Position numbers and translations under genes: made by a program
Assembly (NCBI GenBank): GCA_946811185.2
Contig: OX328112.1
Coordinates: 20,255,215 to 20,319,214 of the forward strand
DNA length: 64,000 nucleotides
Direction: 5' to 3'
From: Hippopus hippopus
Taxonomy: Eukaryota > Mollusca > Bivalvia > Cardiida > Cardiidae
Notes under the pieces: generated by a model
Told to the model about the DNA's origin: nothing
The model's database searches: none
Seen by the model: only the letters and a program-made list of their open reading frames with translations
Part shown: piece by piece, positions 1-11,195 of the stretch
Numbering within the stretch: position 1 is the stretch's first letter
Layout of the letters: each line of letters starts with the position of its first letter

Positions 1-184
1 GCATTTCCAGATGACAAATCAAATGCTACTCAAAACATGAAATTCATCTTTCACAAAGAAGAAAACATAATTGGAAAAGGGGAAAATGCTGGTCATCAGC
101 ATTTTCTCCTTTTCCCAATTTGTTTTCTAAGGCCTTCTTTGTTAAGGTCGTTAAAACTAAGAATTGTGTGGTAAAGATTTAACC
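1..184. repeat. TTAA-A MITE, cut by window start
   Basis: Right part of a TTAA-A element. The central inverted repeat (AAAATGCTGG / CAGCATTTTCTCC, about 80-120) and the terminal GTGTGGTAAAG are visible. The end abuts the next element (TTAA-B) at TTTAACCC, so the two share one TTAA. No coding capacity. Confidence 0.8.
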
Positions 185-406
185 CATAGGCTGATAAGCG
201 TGACTCACTGACCTTTTGCGTACAGTGTAAATCAAGTTCAGACTGCACAAATCGTGCAGTCTGATCTTTGATCTACGCTGTCCGATATATCCAGGCATAC
301 CCCCCCCCCCCCAAAAAAAAAAAAAAAATCTTTTAAAATAGCAAAATTTGGGATTTTACCATCGGCTTAAAAGTTTCATAACATTTATTCAGCAGCATAA
401 GGTTAA
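181..406. repeat. TTAA-B MITE
   Basis: Begins AACCCATAGGCTG and ends GCATAAGGTTAA. It contains the palindromic core CAGACTGCAC / GTGCAGTCTG at about 238-268 and an internal C/A homopolymer (301-328). It is joined directly to the preceding TTAA-A copy. Confidence 0.75.
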
Positions 407-570
407 AGAGGAAATCGTCGTCTTTGGGTAGTAGACAAAATGCGTGCTTGATTCGATTAACCAAGAGATACAACCCTCATTCTTTACTAGATCTTCATGT
501 TCGTTTATTGCTGTGGCTGCAAGAGTTATCCTTCTTTTCTTCGACGTCAAACGTTCTTATTGCGTGACTG

Positions 571-860
571 GTTGCATGGTGTTTAACGCCGTTTTAAACA
601 TTAATTCAGTTGAACACGGCGGCAAGTATTTCCTGGGGCTTCTTTTTACCAGCACTTCATATAATATTCTTCCCAAGCCACTGGCTGATTTCCCCCATAA
701 CCATCGTCGAAAGAACGATCAGTTGGGAGAGAGGAATGAGTTTTGTCTCAAGGACTATCGTCGATCATTGGAAGGAAATTGGCCGAGCTTAGTATTCAAA
801 CCTGTGAACCCCTTGTCTCGGTCCTGCACGCTACCGACTGCGCCATCGGAGCCTGGCTCA
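571..860 (-). mobile_element. SINE, antisense, diverged
   Basis: Read on the minus strand this is a tRNA-derived SINE. The tRNA-like head lies at about 780-860, and the shared 3' part reads GTGTTTAACGCCGTTTT on the plus strand near 578-595. Open frames here, including a 154-codon one, are chance frames in the repeat. Confidence 0.7.
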
Positions 861-1075
861 AACGACCCTGAGAAGACGGCTCTTGAAAACACTGTCGAAA
901 AAGAATAAAATGCTAGTTAGCAGCATTTTTGCCTTTTTCCCGTATTATTTTAACCCTTTCGGTGCCATAGGCGAAAACAGTGACTTTTGCGGACGGCATA
1001 GATCAAGATCAGACTGCACATAATGTGCAGTCTGATCTTTGATCTATACAGTCCGCTTATGTAGGCAAGCCTATA
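861..1075. repeat. TTAA-A fragment joined to a TTAA-B fragment
   Basis: Positions 861-950 hold a decayed TTAA-A centre (AAAATGCTAG / CAGCATTTTT). From about 951 a TTAA-B-like palindrome follows (GATCAGACTGCAC near 1009, then GTGCAGTCTGATC). This is the same A-then-B order as at 1-406. Confidence 0.55.
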
Positions 1076-1215
1076 CAATCAAAATCTTTGTAAGTTTCAA
1101 TGGATTGTATTTAGAGCCATCAAAAGAGGTCGAATTTATTTATTTGGCTCTGAAAGAGTTTTAAACCAAACCTTAAAGAAAATCTAATCATATAAGCTGT
1201 ATTTAAGTTTTGGAG

Positions 1216-1441
1216 GGGTCCTGCGTGGCTCAATAGTAAAGTGTAGGACATGGAGGCCCCGGGTTCGAGCCTCACCGGATCCTCTGGATTTTTTCTTGGA
1301 AGTGCCCTTGGGCAAGACACTTCAGAGCACTAGCCTAGTACTGATGGAACCCAGGAAATACAAAAATATGTGAACTGTCGCAGTTATATGACTGAAAAAA
1401 TTGTTGAAAGCGACGTAAAAAAAATTCAATCAATTAATTGA
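1216..1441 (+). mobile_element. SINE, sense
   Basis: A tRNA-like head with an A-box-like stretch (GCGTGGCTCAATAG) and a B-box-like stretch (GGGTTCGAGCC, 1260-1270). A body with TTGGGCAAGACACTT follows, then a GTTGAAAGCGACGTAAAA end and an AATC-rich tail. It has a different head type from the copy at 571-860. Confidence 0.75.
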
Positions 1442-1499
1442 GTTTTGGTCTGCAAATAGATCTACTGTCAACTTGAATCAATCAAAAATTTTGTCGTCT

Positions 1500-2115
1500 A
1501 AAAATTGTTCAGTGAAATCAAAGTACTCACATATAATTTGTTGGTAGATATCATACATACTTGGTATGTAGGATCTTACATAAGTTGGCGTTTAAGAAAA
1601 AATTCTAGTTTGTCCTTAAGCGAGCTTTTCGCAAGTTTTGTAGCATTCGGTTTTAAAGAGTTTATTTTTCATATGAAACGCCCACTTGTCAGATTTTATT
1701 TTGCAACTGTTTCGGAAGTTTTCCTTGAAAAATCTTTAGATCTTATGAGAATCCAATATATTCATGAATAAGACCGAGTCACTGCCTGGACAAAAGTTTA
1801 CGTTCCGAGCTCGAAATAGTTCCAAGGAAGCTGACAGATAATTTTTTTTTTATCTTAAATCTGAAAACAATACAAACCTTAGCCACAATTATCATTTTCT
1901 TAGTTGAAGTGGTCAGAAAATTTGTGTCGGAACTTGGTTTGGAAATAAAGGCAAGAATACAATGTTTTAACAAATGACGTCACCTTAAGCTCCTTTATGA
2001 CGTCACAAAACCTTATCAAACGTGTGTAAGATAAGAAAATTCGTAGTATTTTAGCTATATTACAATGGAAACAAGGGAGACTATGTAACAGATATAATAA
2101 TTTTTCCTTTCTTTT
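1500..2115. repeat. CRE-1 dispersed repeat
   Basis: Shares blocks with 11336-11715, 12460-12880, 39835-40390 and 62520-63440, such as GTGTGTAAGATAAGAAAATTC and AACAAGGGAG. It carries two perfect TGACGTCA sites (1975-1982 and 1998-2005). No coding sequence recognised. The ends are not resolved. Confidence 0.6.
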
Positions 2116-2331
2116 TTTTTTATATAGAAATGTTACTGCACTATTTGTCAAAGACATCATCCATTTGAACAAAAAAACTTGACATTAACCGAAATGCTCG
2201 AACTATCGAACGTTCGAGCAACCACGGTTATGAGACATCTACATTATCTTTGTCTCCGCCCTTTTCTTCTGTGTATACATACAATCCATAAACATTCGTG
2301 GCATAACAGTGCTTTATCACTTAGTCAATAT

Positions 2332-2767
2332 TAACCCTTTACCATACAAAATTTTAGACTGGTCCTTACTGACAGCATTTGTAGACAACAAATTAGATGT
2401 TACTCAAGTAATGGGATTTGTATTCAAAGAGGAAAAATGTGGAAAAGCAAGAAATGCAGGTTAAGCTTTTCATTTTTTGCTTTTCTAACAGTGTTTTTCA
2501 AAGCTTTCATCTGAAAGGCGCTTGTTACACGAGATTGTTTGGTAAAGTGTTTACCCTTAACATAGGATCCCGGTTTTAAACGATCCTCATTTTGCAAACA
2601 TTTTGGGAAAAGGTGAACATGCTGGTAACCAGCATGTTCACCTTTTACCACAATGTTTTCTACACTTACAAAGACAAATGCCACCATTTAAGCCACGTTT
2701 AATTTGTCGTCTTAAAATGGTTTCAATTTGAACTAATCTAAAACTTTGTTGTTTGTTAAAGAGTAAA
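2332..2767. repeat. Two TTAA-A MITEs, back to back
   Basis: The first copy (about 2332-2553) starts AACCCTTTACCATAC and ends TTTGGTAAAGTG. The second (about 2560-2767) has a strong central palindrome (GCTGGTAACCAGC inside AACATG...CATGTT) and ends TTGTTAAAGAG. Both are non-coding. Confidence 0.7.
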
Positions 2768-3460
2768 CTCTTAGAACTTTATGTAAATAACGTTTGTTTT
2801 CAGTCAGTTAGCAAAACCCATCTGTAGCAATTTTAAATCTGGGTTGACGGGAGTATTTCCTACCTGTTAACAGACAGTATAGGCCCGAGATAAGACTGAT
2901 TATTCTGTGCAGTCCGATCTTAATCTACTGTACAGTACCCACAAAACCATCTCAAGTCGCTCTCAGCACTTGTATAGTTTATACTAAACACTTCAGGTAA
3001 ATTAAGCATACACTTGCAAAACCGCCTTGCAGCAGTCTTCAAATTAGTTTGTACAGAATTTGTATTCGTGATAATGTTGATCAATGATGAGGCTGCGCGT
3101 TCTGTGTAGTCTGATCTCGCTCCACACTCTCCATAAAACCTTTAGTGTTGTCCCTAGCATGCGAAGCGTTAACAATGTAGATTTTTTTCACAGTCAATGC
3201 GTCATACAGCTTGAAATCCTATTAGACATCCTCTGTATGTTCTAATTACTGACAGAACCTGTGTTTTCTGTCAATTTTTGTGCTGTCGCTGAATTTACGT
3301 CTTACTGCTCTCTAAACAGAGAGTCGCTGTGCCGCCAGAGGCTAAGTAACAACCGCTTAGCAAAGCGCATACGTCGGTCTGACGAACTGAAAAATAGCTC
3401 TTTAGCATCCGAAAATTTTTGCTGTACCACGGAATGCGTGTCTGATCAACACTGGGAAAG
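2768..3460. other. Intergenic, no gene seen
   Basis: No exon or clear complete repeat seen. Weak TTAA-B-like remnants occur near 2880-2940 and 3085-3135 (GTGTAGTCTGATCT). Confidence 0.5.
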
Positions 3461-3464
3461 ACGA

Positions 3465-3660
3465 TTGGCTGGCTGGCTGGTTGGCTGGCTGGTAGGCTGG
3501 CTGGCTGGCTTGCTGGAGGGCTTGCTGGCTGGCTGACTTGCTTGATGGCTGGCTGGCTGGCTGGCTGGCTTGATGGTTGGATGGCTTGACGGATGGCTTG
3601 ACGGATGGCTTGATGGATAGATAGATGGATGGATGGATGAATGGATGAATGGATGGATAT
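3465..3660. repeat. GGCT/GGAT-type microsatellite
   Basis: Tetranucleotide tract: GGCT repeats drift into GGAT/GATG units. The long frames through it (for example a Q/P/S-rich one on the minus strand) are translations of the repeat. Confidence 0.9.
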
Positions 3661-3661
3661 A

Positions 3662-3830
3662 GTCGGTTGCCGGACAAAATGGATTTTATGGATCCATAAT
3701 TATGTGATGACTTTCTTGGTAGGCAATAATTCATCACGAAGATGCATTAAACCCCTTTGTTCAAGAGCATTGATTGATTGATTGATTGATTTATCGATTT
3801 ATTGATAGACTGATTGATATTTAACTACAA
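3662..3830 (+). repeat. Pal-1 3' fragment followed by GATT microsatellite
   Basis: Positions 3662-3765 match the right third of Pal-1 (GGACAAAATGGATTTTATGG ... GATGCATTAAACCCC). A (TTGA)n tract runs from 3768 to about 3800. Confidence 0.65.
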
Positions 3831-3858
3831 TAATCCGTACTCGAGTAAGGCAGGTTAA

Positions 3859-4395
3859 AGGTGGGTATTTAGATTTTTCACATCTCACCAAATTAAGAAA
3901 TATATGTATCACTGAAATTTATATGAAAAAACAATACAAATCATCAATAATTAAGAATCATAAAATTACAAAAAAAAATTTTTTTGATGATGTTCCCTTA
4001 AAAGGCTACGTAGCCTCTTAAGGTATTTTTAGATTTCGCGCCAAAAATCAAAAAGCATTGTGGGAATGTCAAGTGACTGGCACGTGATTAATGACGCTTA
4101 AATTCCATAACATAACAAACATGCAATTATTTTCCATAATGTCTTCTTCGGACGCTATGTTTGAAGCTTCGTCTGTGTATTTCCGGTATGTAAATGAGCG
4201 AGTTGCTCATGTAAAAATAGACCGTGTTTCCCGTCGGTGTCGACCTGGGCCGTAGTAAATCTCTAATTTCTCTTGTTGTCGGATGGTTTTCGACTACTGG
4301 GGTTTTATGAATGAAAATTAAAAGGCTTTGGGAGTATAGGGATGATTTTTTTGTATTTTTGTAAAATTTTCGTCCCAAAATCTGAAGGGCCACCT
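3859..4395. mobile_element. TTAA-C element, copy 1
   Basis: A 537-bp element flanked by TTAA on both sides (3855-3858 and 4396-4399). Its ends are inverted: AGGTGG... and ...CCACCT. It has a small internal palindrome, GGCTACGTAGCC. The copies at 6595, 28696 and 35910 look near-identical by eye. The TTAA target and duplication fit the piggyBac superfamily. No transposase is encoded, so it would depend on one supplied in trans. Confidence 0.9.
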
Positions 4396-4548
4396 TTAAA
4401 GGTCGATTTGACTTAAATGCCATGCATAAACAACGTCTTGGTACCATAAAGGGCTGACTCATAAGAGAGACCTGCGGGGTCGGATATGTGTAACTGGGTT
4501 TCCATGGTATTTTACCTGCCCCTCTGTCTTGATGTAATGAAATGTGTA

Positions 4549-4717
4549 ACCCTTTACCAGGCGATCCCGAGTTTATATGATCGTCAGAGTCTGCTTTTGA
4601 AAACATAGTGGGAAAATGAGAAAATGCCTGCGACTAGCATACTGTCATTTTCCCACACTGTTTTCTGCCCTTTCAAAGACACATCTAATTATTTGAGTAA
4701 CATTTGATAAAGACTTA
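4549..4717. repeat. TTAA-A MITE
   Basis: Starts AACCCTTTACCAG. The centre is GAAAACATAGTGGGAAAATG with a decayed partner arm. It is followed without spacer by TTAA-B. Confidence 0.7.
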
Positions 4718-4929
4718 CCCTTATCCTGCTAAATAGAAAAAAAATGAAACTTCGAAGCCGACAGTAAAATCCCAAAAATATTGCTGTTTGAAAGGTATTT
4801 TTGGAGGAAAGATACCCCCTTATCGGACAGCATAGATCCAAGATCAGACTGCACGTTCTGTGCAGTCTGATCTTTATCTACGCTATCCGCCCAAGGTCAG
4901 TGAGTCGCGCTTAGCAGCCTAAGGGTTGA
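4718..4929. repeat. TTAA-B MITE
   Basis: Starts CCCTTATCCTGCTAAATAG and ends GCCTAAGGGTT. The palindromic core (GATCAGACTGCACG / GTGCAGTCTGATC) is at about 4843-4873. It is joined end to end with the preceding TTAA-A copy. Confidence 0.8.
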
Positions 4930-5165
4930 AATAAGGTATAGGAGATGTTTATTTATAGAACACTAGGTCGACACGCTCTGCTTTACAACAATTAACTCGT
5001 GACTCAATAGATACACTCGAGAATGCAGAAGATAGAATTCCAGCAACACCTTTCACTTCAAGCCTCATGTTTCCACGTAATACCTACAAAAAATATCAGG
5101 ATACAAAAAGAAAACGCCACATTTATGAAAGACTGTCCAATAATGTATTTACAAAACAAGAGAAT

Positions 5166-5374
5166 TTAAGACGTCTTGTCCAAATTGAAACCATTTGCAA
5201 ACGACAAATCAAATATCACTCAAATGATTGAGTTTGTCTTTGATTGGGTAAAAAACACTGCGGGAAAAAGGAAAAATGCTGCATGGTTTCCAGCATTTTC
5301 TCCTTTTCCCACAATGTTTTCAAAAGTCTTTTCATCAAGGTAGTTGTAACCCGGGATTGTGTGGTTAAAGGGTT
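5166..5374. repeat. TTAA-A MITE
   Basis: Contains CAAATTGAAACCATTTGC, a central hairpin (CCAGCATTTTCTCCTTTTCC) and the end GTGTGGTTAAAGGGTTAA. Confidence 0.75.
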
Positions 5375-5384
5375 AATACCGATG

Positions 5385-5475
5385 GAACCGAGGCCCAGTC
5401 ACTCAGGATCGTCCAGGGCTCGTATTCCAGAGGTTGCAGGATCGAATCCTCCCTCGGAAAAAAAAAAAACCCTTT
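5385..5475 (+). repeat. tRNA-like SINE head with A-rich end
   Basis: GGTTGCAGGATCGAATCCTC resembles a B-box/T-arm. It is followed by CCCTCGG and an A10 run, with no body of the other SINEs. Probably a short SINE fragment and not a functional tRNA. Confidence 0.4.
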
Positions 5476-5640
5476 TCCATCAACTGATGTCAGTTGATGA
5501 TGGATGTAATTTTGATCACATCGTTAAACATTATTAGCCGCGCTCTTTGAAACAGAGGGGTTTGAAGCATCTTGGTAATGCAATACACGAAGTAGGTCGT
5601 CATATTATTATGATTAAAAAAAAATTCATTTTGTTAAACA

Positions 5641-5790
5641 ATCGACTGAGTCGTATGGCTGAATGGTCCCCGGACATGCAGAAAATATTGAAATCGCAAA
5701 ACATTTCGACCCATGTCAGCCTGAGCGGACTGCAGAGGCTGACAGATCGATAGTTTTTGTTGATGTATTAAATCCCCTTTTCACAGACCA
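5641..5790 (-). repeat. Pal-1 fragment
   Basis: Left part missing. It keeps GGACATGCAGAAAAT, a decayed central palindrome (CATGTCAGCCTGAGC / GCAGAGGCTGACAG) and the end CCCCTTTTCACAGA. Confidence 0.6.
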
Positions 5791-6177
5791 TGACCCGTTT
5801 GTCTTACCCCTTTGGCAATTTTGTATCAGAATTTTCACCAGGTGCTGAAAATGTGGCAATTTGCACGCGGGATAATGACGTCATGATAGAATGCAGTCTC
5901 CGGGGGGAGAAATCGTTTTCCCAGGACTCTTCTCCTTTCTCTCCTCCACCTCCCCCTTAAATGTTGCCCCGCCCCCACGAGGCAAGGTGTATTGAGTCTC
6001 GGCTATATTTGTGTATTGGAATGCTGCACACAATGATTCCAGATGATGAGTAAATGAGAGTCATTCCTGGGTTTTTTTTACTCATGTGAGTTTTCGAGGC
6101 TAGACAGGTATAGAGTTGGAGAAAAATAACGCACGATGATACACAGATAACACAGATAACATTGGCTGTATTTGAAC

Positions 6178-6438
6178 GATGCGCTGGCAAAAGGGAGCTT
6201 AAAGCATCGGAGCCGTAATGCATTATACCAAGAAAAGTATCACATAGTTATGGATCTATAATATATAATTTGTCTTACAACCGGCTTTATCCTAAGATTG
6301 AATGGTCCTTGGATATGCAGAAATTTTACCCATAGCAAAAAGTTTCGACCCATGTCAGCCTGCGCGAAATGCGCAGGCTGACATGGGTCGATACTTTTTT
6401 GCAGATGCATTAAACCCTCCTTTTCACAGAACATGGTT
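6178..6438 (-). repeat. Pal-1 MITE
   Basis: Starts GCTGGCAAAAGGGAGC and ends CTTTTCACAGAACATGG. The central palindrome around 6350-6395 (CATGTCAGCCTGCGC / GCGCAGGCTGACATG) is nearly perfect. Confidence 0.8.
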
Positions 6439-6594
6439 CTTTTATTAATCTCCCGTATGTCAACTCATGGACAGTGAGTTTTGTAGATGCAAAACTTCAT
6501 CCTTCATCAACCTGAGCAATAAGGCAATTGCAAAATTGTGACAAAAGCAGGAATTACTGGTCACCAGCATTTCCCCTTTTCCACCAATGCTTAA

Positions 6595-7124
6595 AGGTGG
6601 GTATTTAGAATTTTCACATCTCACCAAATTAAAAAAGATATATGTCACTGAAATTTATATGAAAAAACAATACAAATCATCAATAATTAAGAATCATAAA
6701 ATTACCAAAAAAAGTTTTTTTGATGGTGTTCCCTTAAAAGGCTACGTAGCCTCTTAAGGTATTTTTAGATTTCGCGCCAAAAATCAAAAAAGCATTGTGG
6801 GAATGTCAAGTAACTGGTACGTGACTAATGACTCTTAAATTCCATAACATAACAAACATGTAATTATTTTCCATAATGTCTTCTTCGGACGCTATGTTTG
6901 AAGCTTTGTCTGTGTATTTCTGGTATGTAATTGAGCGAGTTGCTCATGACCGTGTTTCCCGTCGGTGTCGACCTGGGCCGTAGTAAATCTCTAATTTCTC
7001 TTGTTGTCGGATGGTTTTCGACTACTGGGGTTTTATGAATGAAAATTAAAAGGCTTTGGGAGTATAAGGATGATTTTTTTGGTATTTTTGTAAAATTTTC
7101 GTCCCAAAATCTGAAGGGCCACCT
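6595..7124. mobile_element. TTAA-C element, copy 2
   Basis: A 530-bp copy between TTAA at 6591-6594 and TTAA at 7125-7128. It has the same AGGTGG / CCACCT ends as copy 1. It lies in a decayed TTAA-A remnant (about 6495-6590 and after 7129). Confidence 0.9.
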
Positions 7125-7204
7125 TTAAATAAATTTGTCTTTTGCCCATATTTAAGTTGTTTTCTTCACAATTATGCTTTCAAAGACGAGTCCAAAATCT
7201 TGTC

Positions 7205-8985
7205 TTATGGCAAATACACAAAGTACAGAGAGCCAAAGAGCTGAAAGTAAAAAGAGCAACTGATTGATTGATTGATTTAATGTTGTTTTACGTCTCTTTC
7301 ATTATTATATCAGTCATATCACGACAGCTCATGAACGTATTCATGTATGCCCTAGGTTTCAACAGTAATAGGCTGGGCCTCTGAAGCGTCTTACCAAATG
7401 ATATCCTCACAATAAACCCATTGCTTCCAGTGAGGCTCGAACCTATAACCCCTTGGTTACGAGTCCTACACTTTACCACTGGTCACGCAGGATCCCGAAA
7501 AAAGAGCAAAAGTATGGAAATCTAGAAGGCTGAAAATAAAGATTAGAAGCACTGAGAGTGCAGGCATGGAATTCTCTTATATTCAGAGGACCAAAGTGCT
7601 TAAGGTAGAGATAGCCAAAGTGCAACAGGAAAAGCCATCAAAACCGCTGGAAAAAAAAAACCCTATGAGCAAAACACTTAATAATAGTGGAATCAGAACA
7701 AGGAAAGTACAGTGAGTCAAAGCACAGAGTTTAATGAAAGAGCTAAACACAAAAAGAGCCAAAATACAGAGCCGAACCAATCTATACACAGAGCGTGACC
7801 TGAAAGCACAGGAACCCCAAACACTGAAAGTAATTAGAACAAAATACCAGCACAGAGCCAAAGAACTTGAAATTTAGAACCAAATCAGAGGACCAAAGTG
7901 CTGAAAGTTTACAAAGCCAAGTTACAAAAGTACAAATCCAGATAATCTTACAGTTTTGAGTCAGAGAAATAAAAAAAACAGAGCCAAAGAACTTAAAGTA
8001 CTGAAGCATAGTGCTAAAAGTTTACATAGTCAGAGACCGAAAGTACAGAGCCAAACAACTTTAAAGTACAGAGCCAGAAATATAAATTTTCCAGAGTTTG
8101 AAAGTACAGAGCCATAGTGCTGAAAGTTTACCTTAACAGAGTACGAAATTTCAGTGCCAAAAGACATGAAGTGCAGAGTCTAAGAACTTCACGTACATAC
8201 TCTTAGTACTAACGTACATAGATATATTGCTGAATGTTTACATAGCCAGAGTGAGAAAGAACACAGCTAAAGAGACTGAAGTTCAGATCCAAAGAACTTA
8301 TTGTACAGAGCGAAATCATTGAAAGCACAGAGCGAAAGAGCTTAAATTACAGAGCTATAGTACTAAAAGTGTACACTGCAAGAGTAAGAAAGTACAGAGA
8401 CAGAAAAACTTACAACGGAAGCTAAAGAGGTTACAATACAGAGCCATAGAATCTAAAGTACAGAGCCATAGTGCTGAAAGTTAACATTGCCAAAGTGCGA
8501 AAGTATAGAGCCAAAGTACTGAAACAGCAGACTCATCACTCTCTAAGAACAAAGTGCAAAGGTAGGTCTACTTAAAGCACATACTCAGTTCTGAAACACT
8601 AAAAGTGTAGATTAAAAGCATAAAAGCACAGAACAAAGCGTTGAAAGTACAGAGATAAGGAAAATTTGCCAAACCCTACAGTACATCAAAAAAAGACAAA
8701 AGTCAGAGCTAAAGCAATGAGTATATGGAGTTAAAGCGTTAAAAGTACATAGAGAAACTACTCAAAGTAAAACGCAAATACTACTCAAAGTGGAACGCTA
8801 CAGCGGTAAAATAATACTAAAGTACTTCAGCCACTGAGCAAAAGTACGGAAAGGGCAAGGCCAAAACACCGAAAGTACAGAGCTAAAGCACTGAAATTTT
8901 CAGCCCAAGGGCTGAAAAAACAGAGTCCGATGGTATAAGAAGTATAGTGCCAAACTATCGAAATCACAGTGCTTAAGTGCTACAA
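7205..8985. repeat. Degenerate minisatellite, unit about 20-22 bp
   Basis: About 1.5 kb, excluding a SINE, of imperfect repeats of the theme CAGAGCCAAAG..CTGAAAGTA. The plus strand is rich in A and G and poor in T. Units vary in length and sequence, which suggests an old array. A SINE at 7260-7497 interrupts it. No ORF of note. Confidence 0.85.
7260..7497 (-). mobile_element. SINE inserted in the minisatellite
   Basis: The plus strand starts with the (TTGA)n tail complement and ends at the tRNA-like head (GAGGCTCGAACC, then CACTTTACCACTGG). It is flanked by a target-site duplication AAAAAGAGCAA (7249-7259 and about 7499-7509). Confidence 0.85.
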
Positions 8986-9209
8986 ACACTTAAGCAGTAA
9001 GACCATTTCATTAACGTTAAGAGTAGGCCTACATTTATTTTCTGACACTCCAGGTATGTCAATAAATAATATTTCTCGCCTAAAACAACTCTATAGTTTG
9101 TATTTCGATCATCTTCAGAGCAAACGTCTCTATTTTTACTTTTTCATCTTTCCGTCTCTGAGCTCTTCTTTTTTCTACAGAGATCAGCCTGTCCGTGAAG
9201 ACCGATCTC

Positions 9210-9437
9210 AAACCCCTGGAATTTCTCCAACCAGTACTTCGCACAATGTTCTTCCCTAGCCACTGGCTACTTTCCTAGATAACCATCGCCGAAACAATGG
9301 TAAGCGGAGGGAACGGAATAGATCCTGTTGCAGTGACTATCATCAATCCTCTGAAAGGAACTGAACGAGCTTGGAATTCGAACCAGAGACGCCCTGGTCT
9401 TAAGTCCTGTAAGCGTCCGACTGAGCTACTGGGCCCG
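9210..9437 (-). mobile_element. SINE, antisense, 3' end truncated
   Basis: Contains TTCGCACAATGTTCTTCC, CACTGGCTACTTTCC and a tRNA-like head (GAATTCGAACCAGAGACG ... CTGAGCTACTGGGC). The usual 3' part is replaced upstream. Confidence 0.7.
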
Positions 9438-9660
9438 GCCCTCCGTGTCATATAATTTGTAATAAAGTGATCCAAGTTCAAACCCAGACGTTGTCACAGG
9501 TAATAAGGTAATGTCCTTGGGCAAGGCACTCAAGGCCAACAGCCTTATACTTTTATGACCCTGAAGAGAAATTAAGATGTAAGCAGTGGCCGTGATGTAC
9601 CTGAAAATCTGTTGAAAGCGTCGTAGAACTCCATTCCAACGAAGAAACGAACAAACGAAC
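9438..9660 (+). mobile_element. SINE, sense, adjoining the previous one
   Basis: A decayed tRNA-like head (GTTCAAACCC) is followed by TCCTTGGGCAAGGCACT and GTTGAAAGCGTCGTAGAAC. It lies head to head with the antisense copy at 9210-9437. The tail runs into a microsatellite. Confidence 0.65.
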
Positions 9661-9760
9661 GAGCGAGCGAGCAGGCAGGCAGGCAGGCACACAGACAGAC
9701 AGACAATCAGACAGTCAGTCAATCAATCAGTCAGTCAATCAAACAAACAAACGAACAAAA
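9640..9760. repeat. Compound tetranucleotide microsatellite (SINE tail)
   Basis: AACG, GAGC, AGGC, ACAG and TCAA units follow each other as the extended tail of the SINE. Confidence 0.85.
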
Positions 9761-10150
9761 TGAGTGACACAGGAGCAAACATCCAGGAGAACTTAATTTT
9801 TAGATGTATCTATCTATATTACCCGAGGACCCCACTGTGTGTTGTAACACTCCTGAGACAGGTAATTTGTACCGCTGGAATAATTTCCCTTTTGCTTTTT
9901 ACACATGGAACGAAATGCATGGTTTAAAGAAAAGCTGGGATGGATCAGAACTAAAGTGACAGTGCTGTGTGTTTGAACAAAAGTTAAAAAAAAAGTTTGT
10001 GCATATTGTGGCCTCGACATTGGAATCGACGTGCAGGTAGTCTATGTTTGAAATTTATTTTTGTTCTCTAACAGCGAAAAAAAACACAAATTTATAACGC
10101 CTGGGACTGGATTTCAAATGTGCATATTTTTTAAGATGTTTTTTGACACA
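9761..10150. other. Intergenic, no gene seen
   Basis: No repeat family or exon recognised. Confidence 0.4.
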
Positions 10151-10154
10151 GCTT

Positions 10155-10340
10155 TGCATTAGAAAACGGTCAGAGTATATTCAAGATCATACTGTACGTA
10201 CTGGGCAATCTGATCTTAATGTAGGTCGTCCCTAAAATCTATTAACTCTTTACTGAACGATCATAAAAAAGAAGATTTTTGAAAGCATTATGGGAAATGG
10301 AGAACATACTAGTGACCAGTGATCAATGACGCGATAAATA
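10155..10340. repeat. TTAA-B fragment joined to TTAA-A fragment
   Basis: TTAA-B-like palindrome remnant (GATCATACTGTACGTACTGG..ATCTGATC), then TATTAACTCTTTACTGAACG, the start of a decayed TTAA-A. Confidence 0.5.
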
Positions 10341-10461
10341 CTTGCCTGTGAATAAGAAATGATAAATCTCATTCATACAAAAAAAAAACAAAAAAGAAAC
10401 AATTCACGAATTTCTACACGTACTTTCTTTGTGGACAGGTGAAAAAAGATGGAAGCCTTTT

Positions 10462-10638
10462 TAAACTTCACGACACAATCCTGAGTTTTAACGACCCTGA
10501 GGAAACCAGCATTTTCCGCTTTTCCAACAAGTTTTCTTTAACACTTTCGCAGACAGTTACCAACATTTCAGCTTCACTGAACATATCATCTGCAAATGCA
10601 TTCAAAGTCCAAAATTTTATCGTTTGGTAAACGGTTAA
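10462..10638. repeat. TTAA-A MITE with internal loss
   Basis: Keeps GAGTTTTAACGACCCTGAGG, GCATTTTCCGCTTTTCC and the end TTTGGTAAACGGTTAA. One half of the central hairpin is lost. Confidence 0.65.
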
Positions 10639-10777
10639 CTTGCCGAAACGAAGTCTACCATTGGAGTAGTTTTAACTAATTCAGATTTTCTTTATTTTAT
10701 ATAATACACATTACATAACTAGGCCTATAAATGGGAAGCGATTTACTCTTTATAACAGACCGTAATTGTAAGTTGTA

Positions 10778-11195
10778 CCCCCATTCCACTAGGCCGCGAT
10801 CTACGGCGCTGCCGGATTGGTGATTATGAGGACACTCCCGCTCAGATAACAACCAGATGACCGAGGGCTTCTGCATCTCTAATGATCGCTATCGGATCAC
10901 ATCGGAGCGCGATGACTGGCATACTGGCGAACATTTTCGCTCTTGAGCGATCCGATAGCGCTCCAGTTACGATGTTTACGTTCAAGTTGCGTTTCGATAG
11001 CGATTTAAGCGATTAAGTAGCGATATGACGGCGTTCTGAACAGATCGCCACGGATCTTTGTGCAAGGGAGTAGACTGATGGCGATCTTGGCGATCCGTTA
11101 AAGATCTGTTAGCGTTTTTGCGTTCTTGGCGCTCTGCATGGCGATCAACGGCGCTCTGTGAGAGCGCCGTAGATCGCGGCCTAGTGGAATGGGGG
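10778..11195. mobile_element. 418-bp MITE with perfect 33-bp inverted ends
   Basis: The termini begin CCCCCATTCCACTAGG; the first 33 bases are exactly complementary to the last 33. It is flanked by TA on both sides (10776-10777 and 11196-11197). It is GC-richer than its surroundings and full of GCGAT/ATCGC-type words. It encodes nothing recognisable. The TA duplication fits a Tc1/mariner-type or related non-autonomous element. Perfect ends suggest fairly recent insertion. Confidence 0.9.

Noticed and set aside
444..908. 154-codon open frame on the plus strand
   Set aside because: It runs antisense through a SINE and into TTAA-A; similar frames appear in other SINE copies. No domain.
4127..4606. 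159-codon open frame on the minus strand
   Set aside because: It lies across TTAA-C and its flank and is not kept open in the other three TTAA-C copies.
7205..8985. CRISPR-like array
   Set aside because: Units are degenerate, contiguous and without unique spacers, and the DNA is animal.
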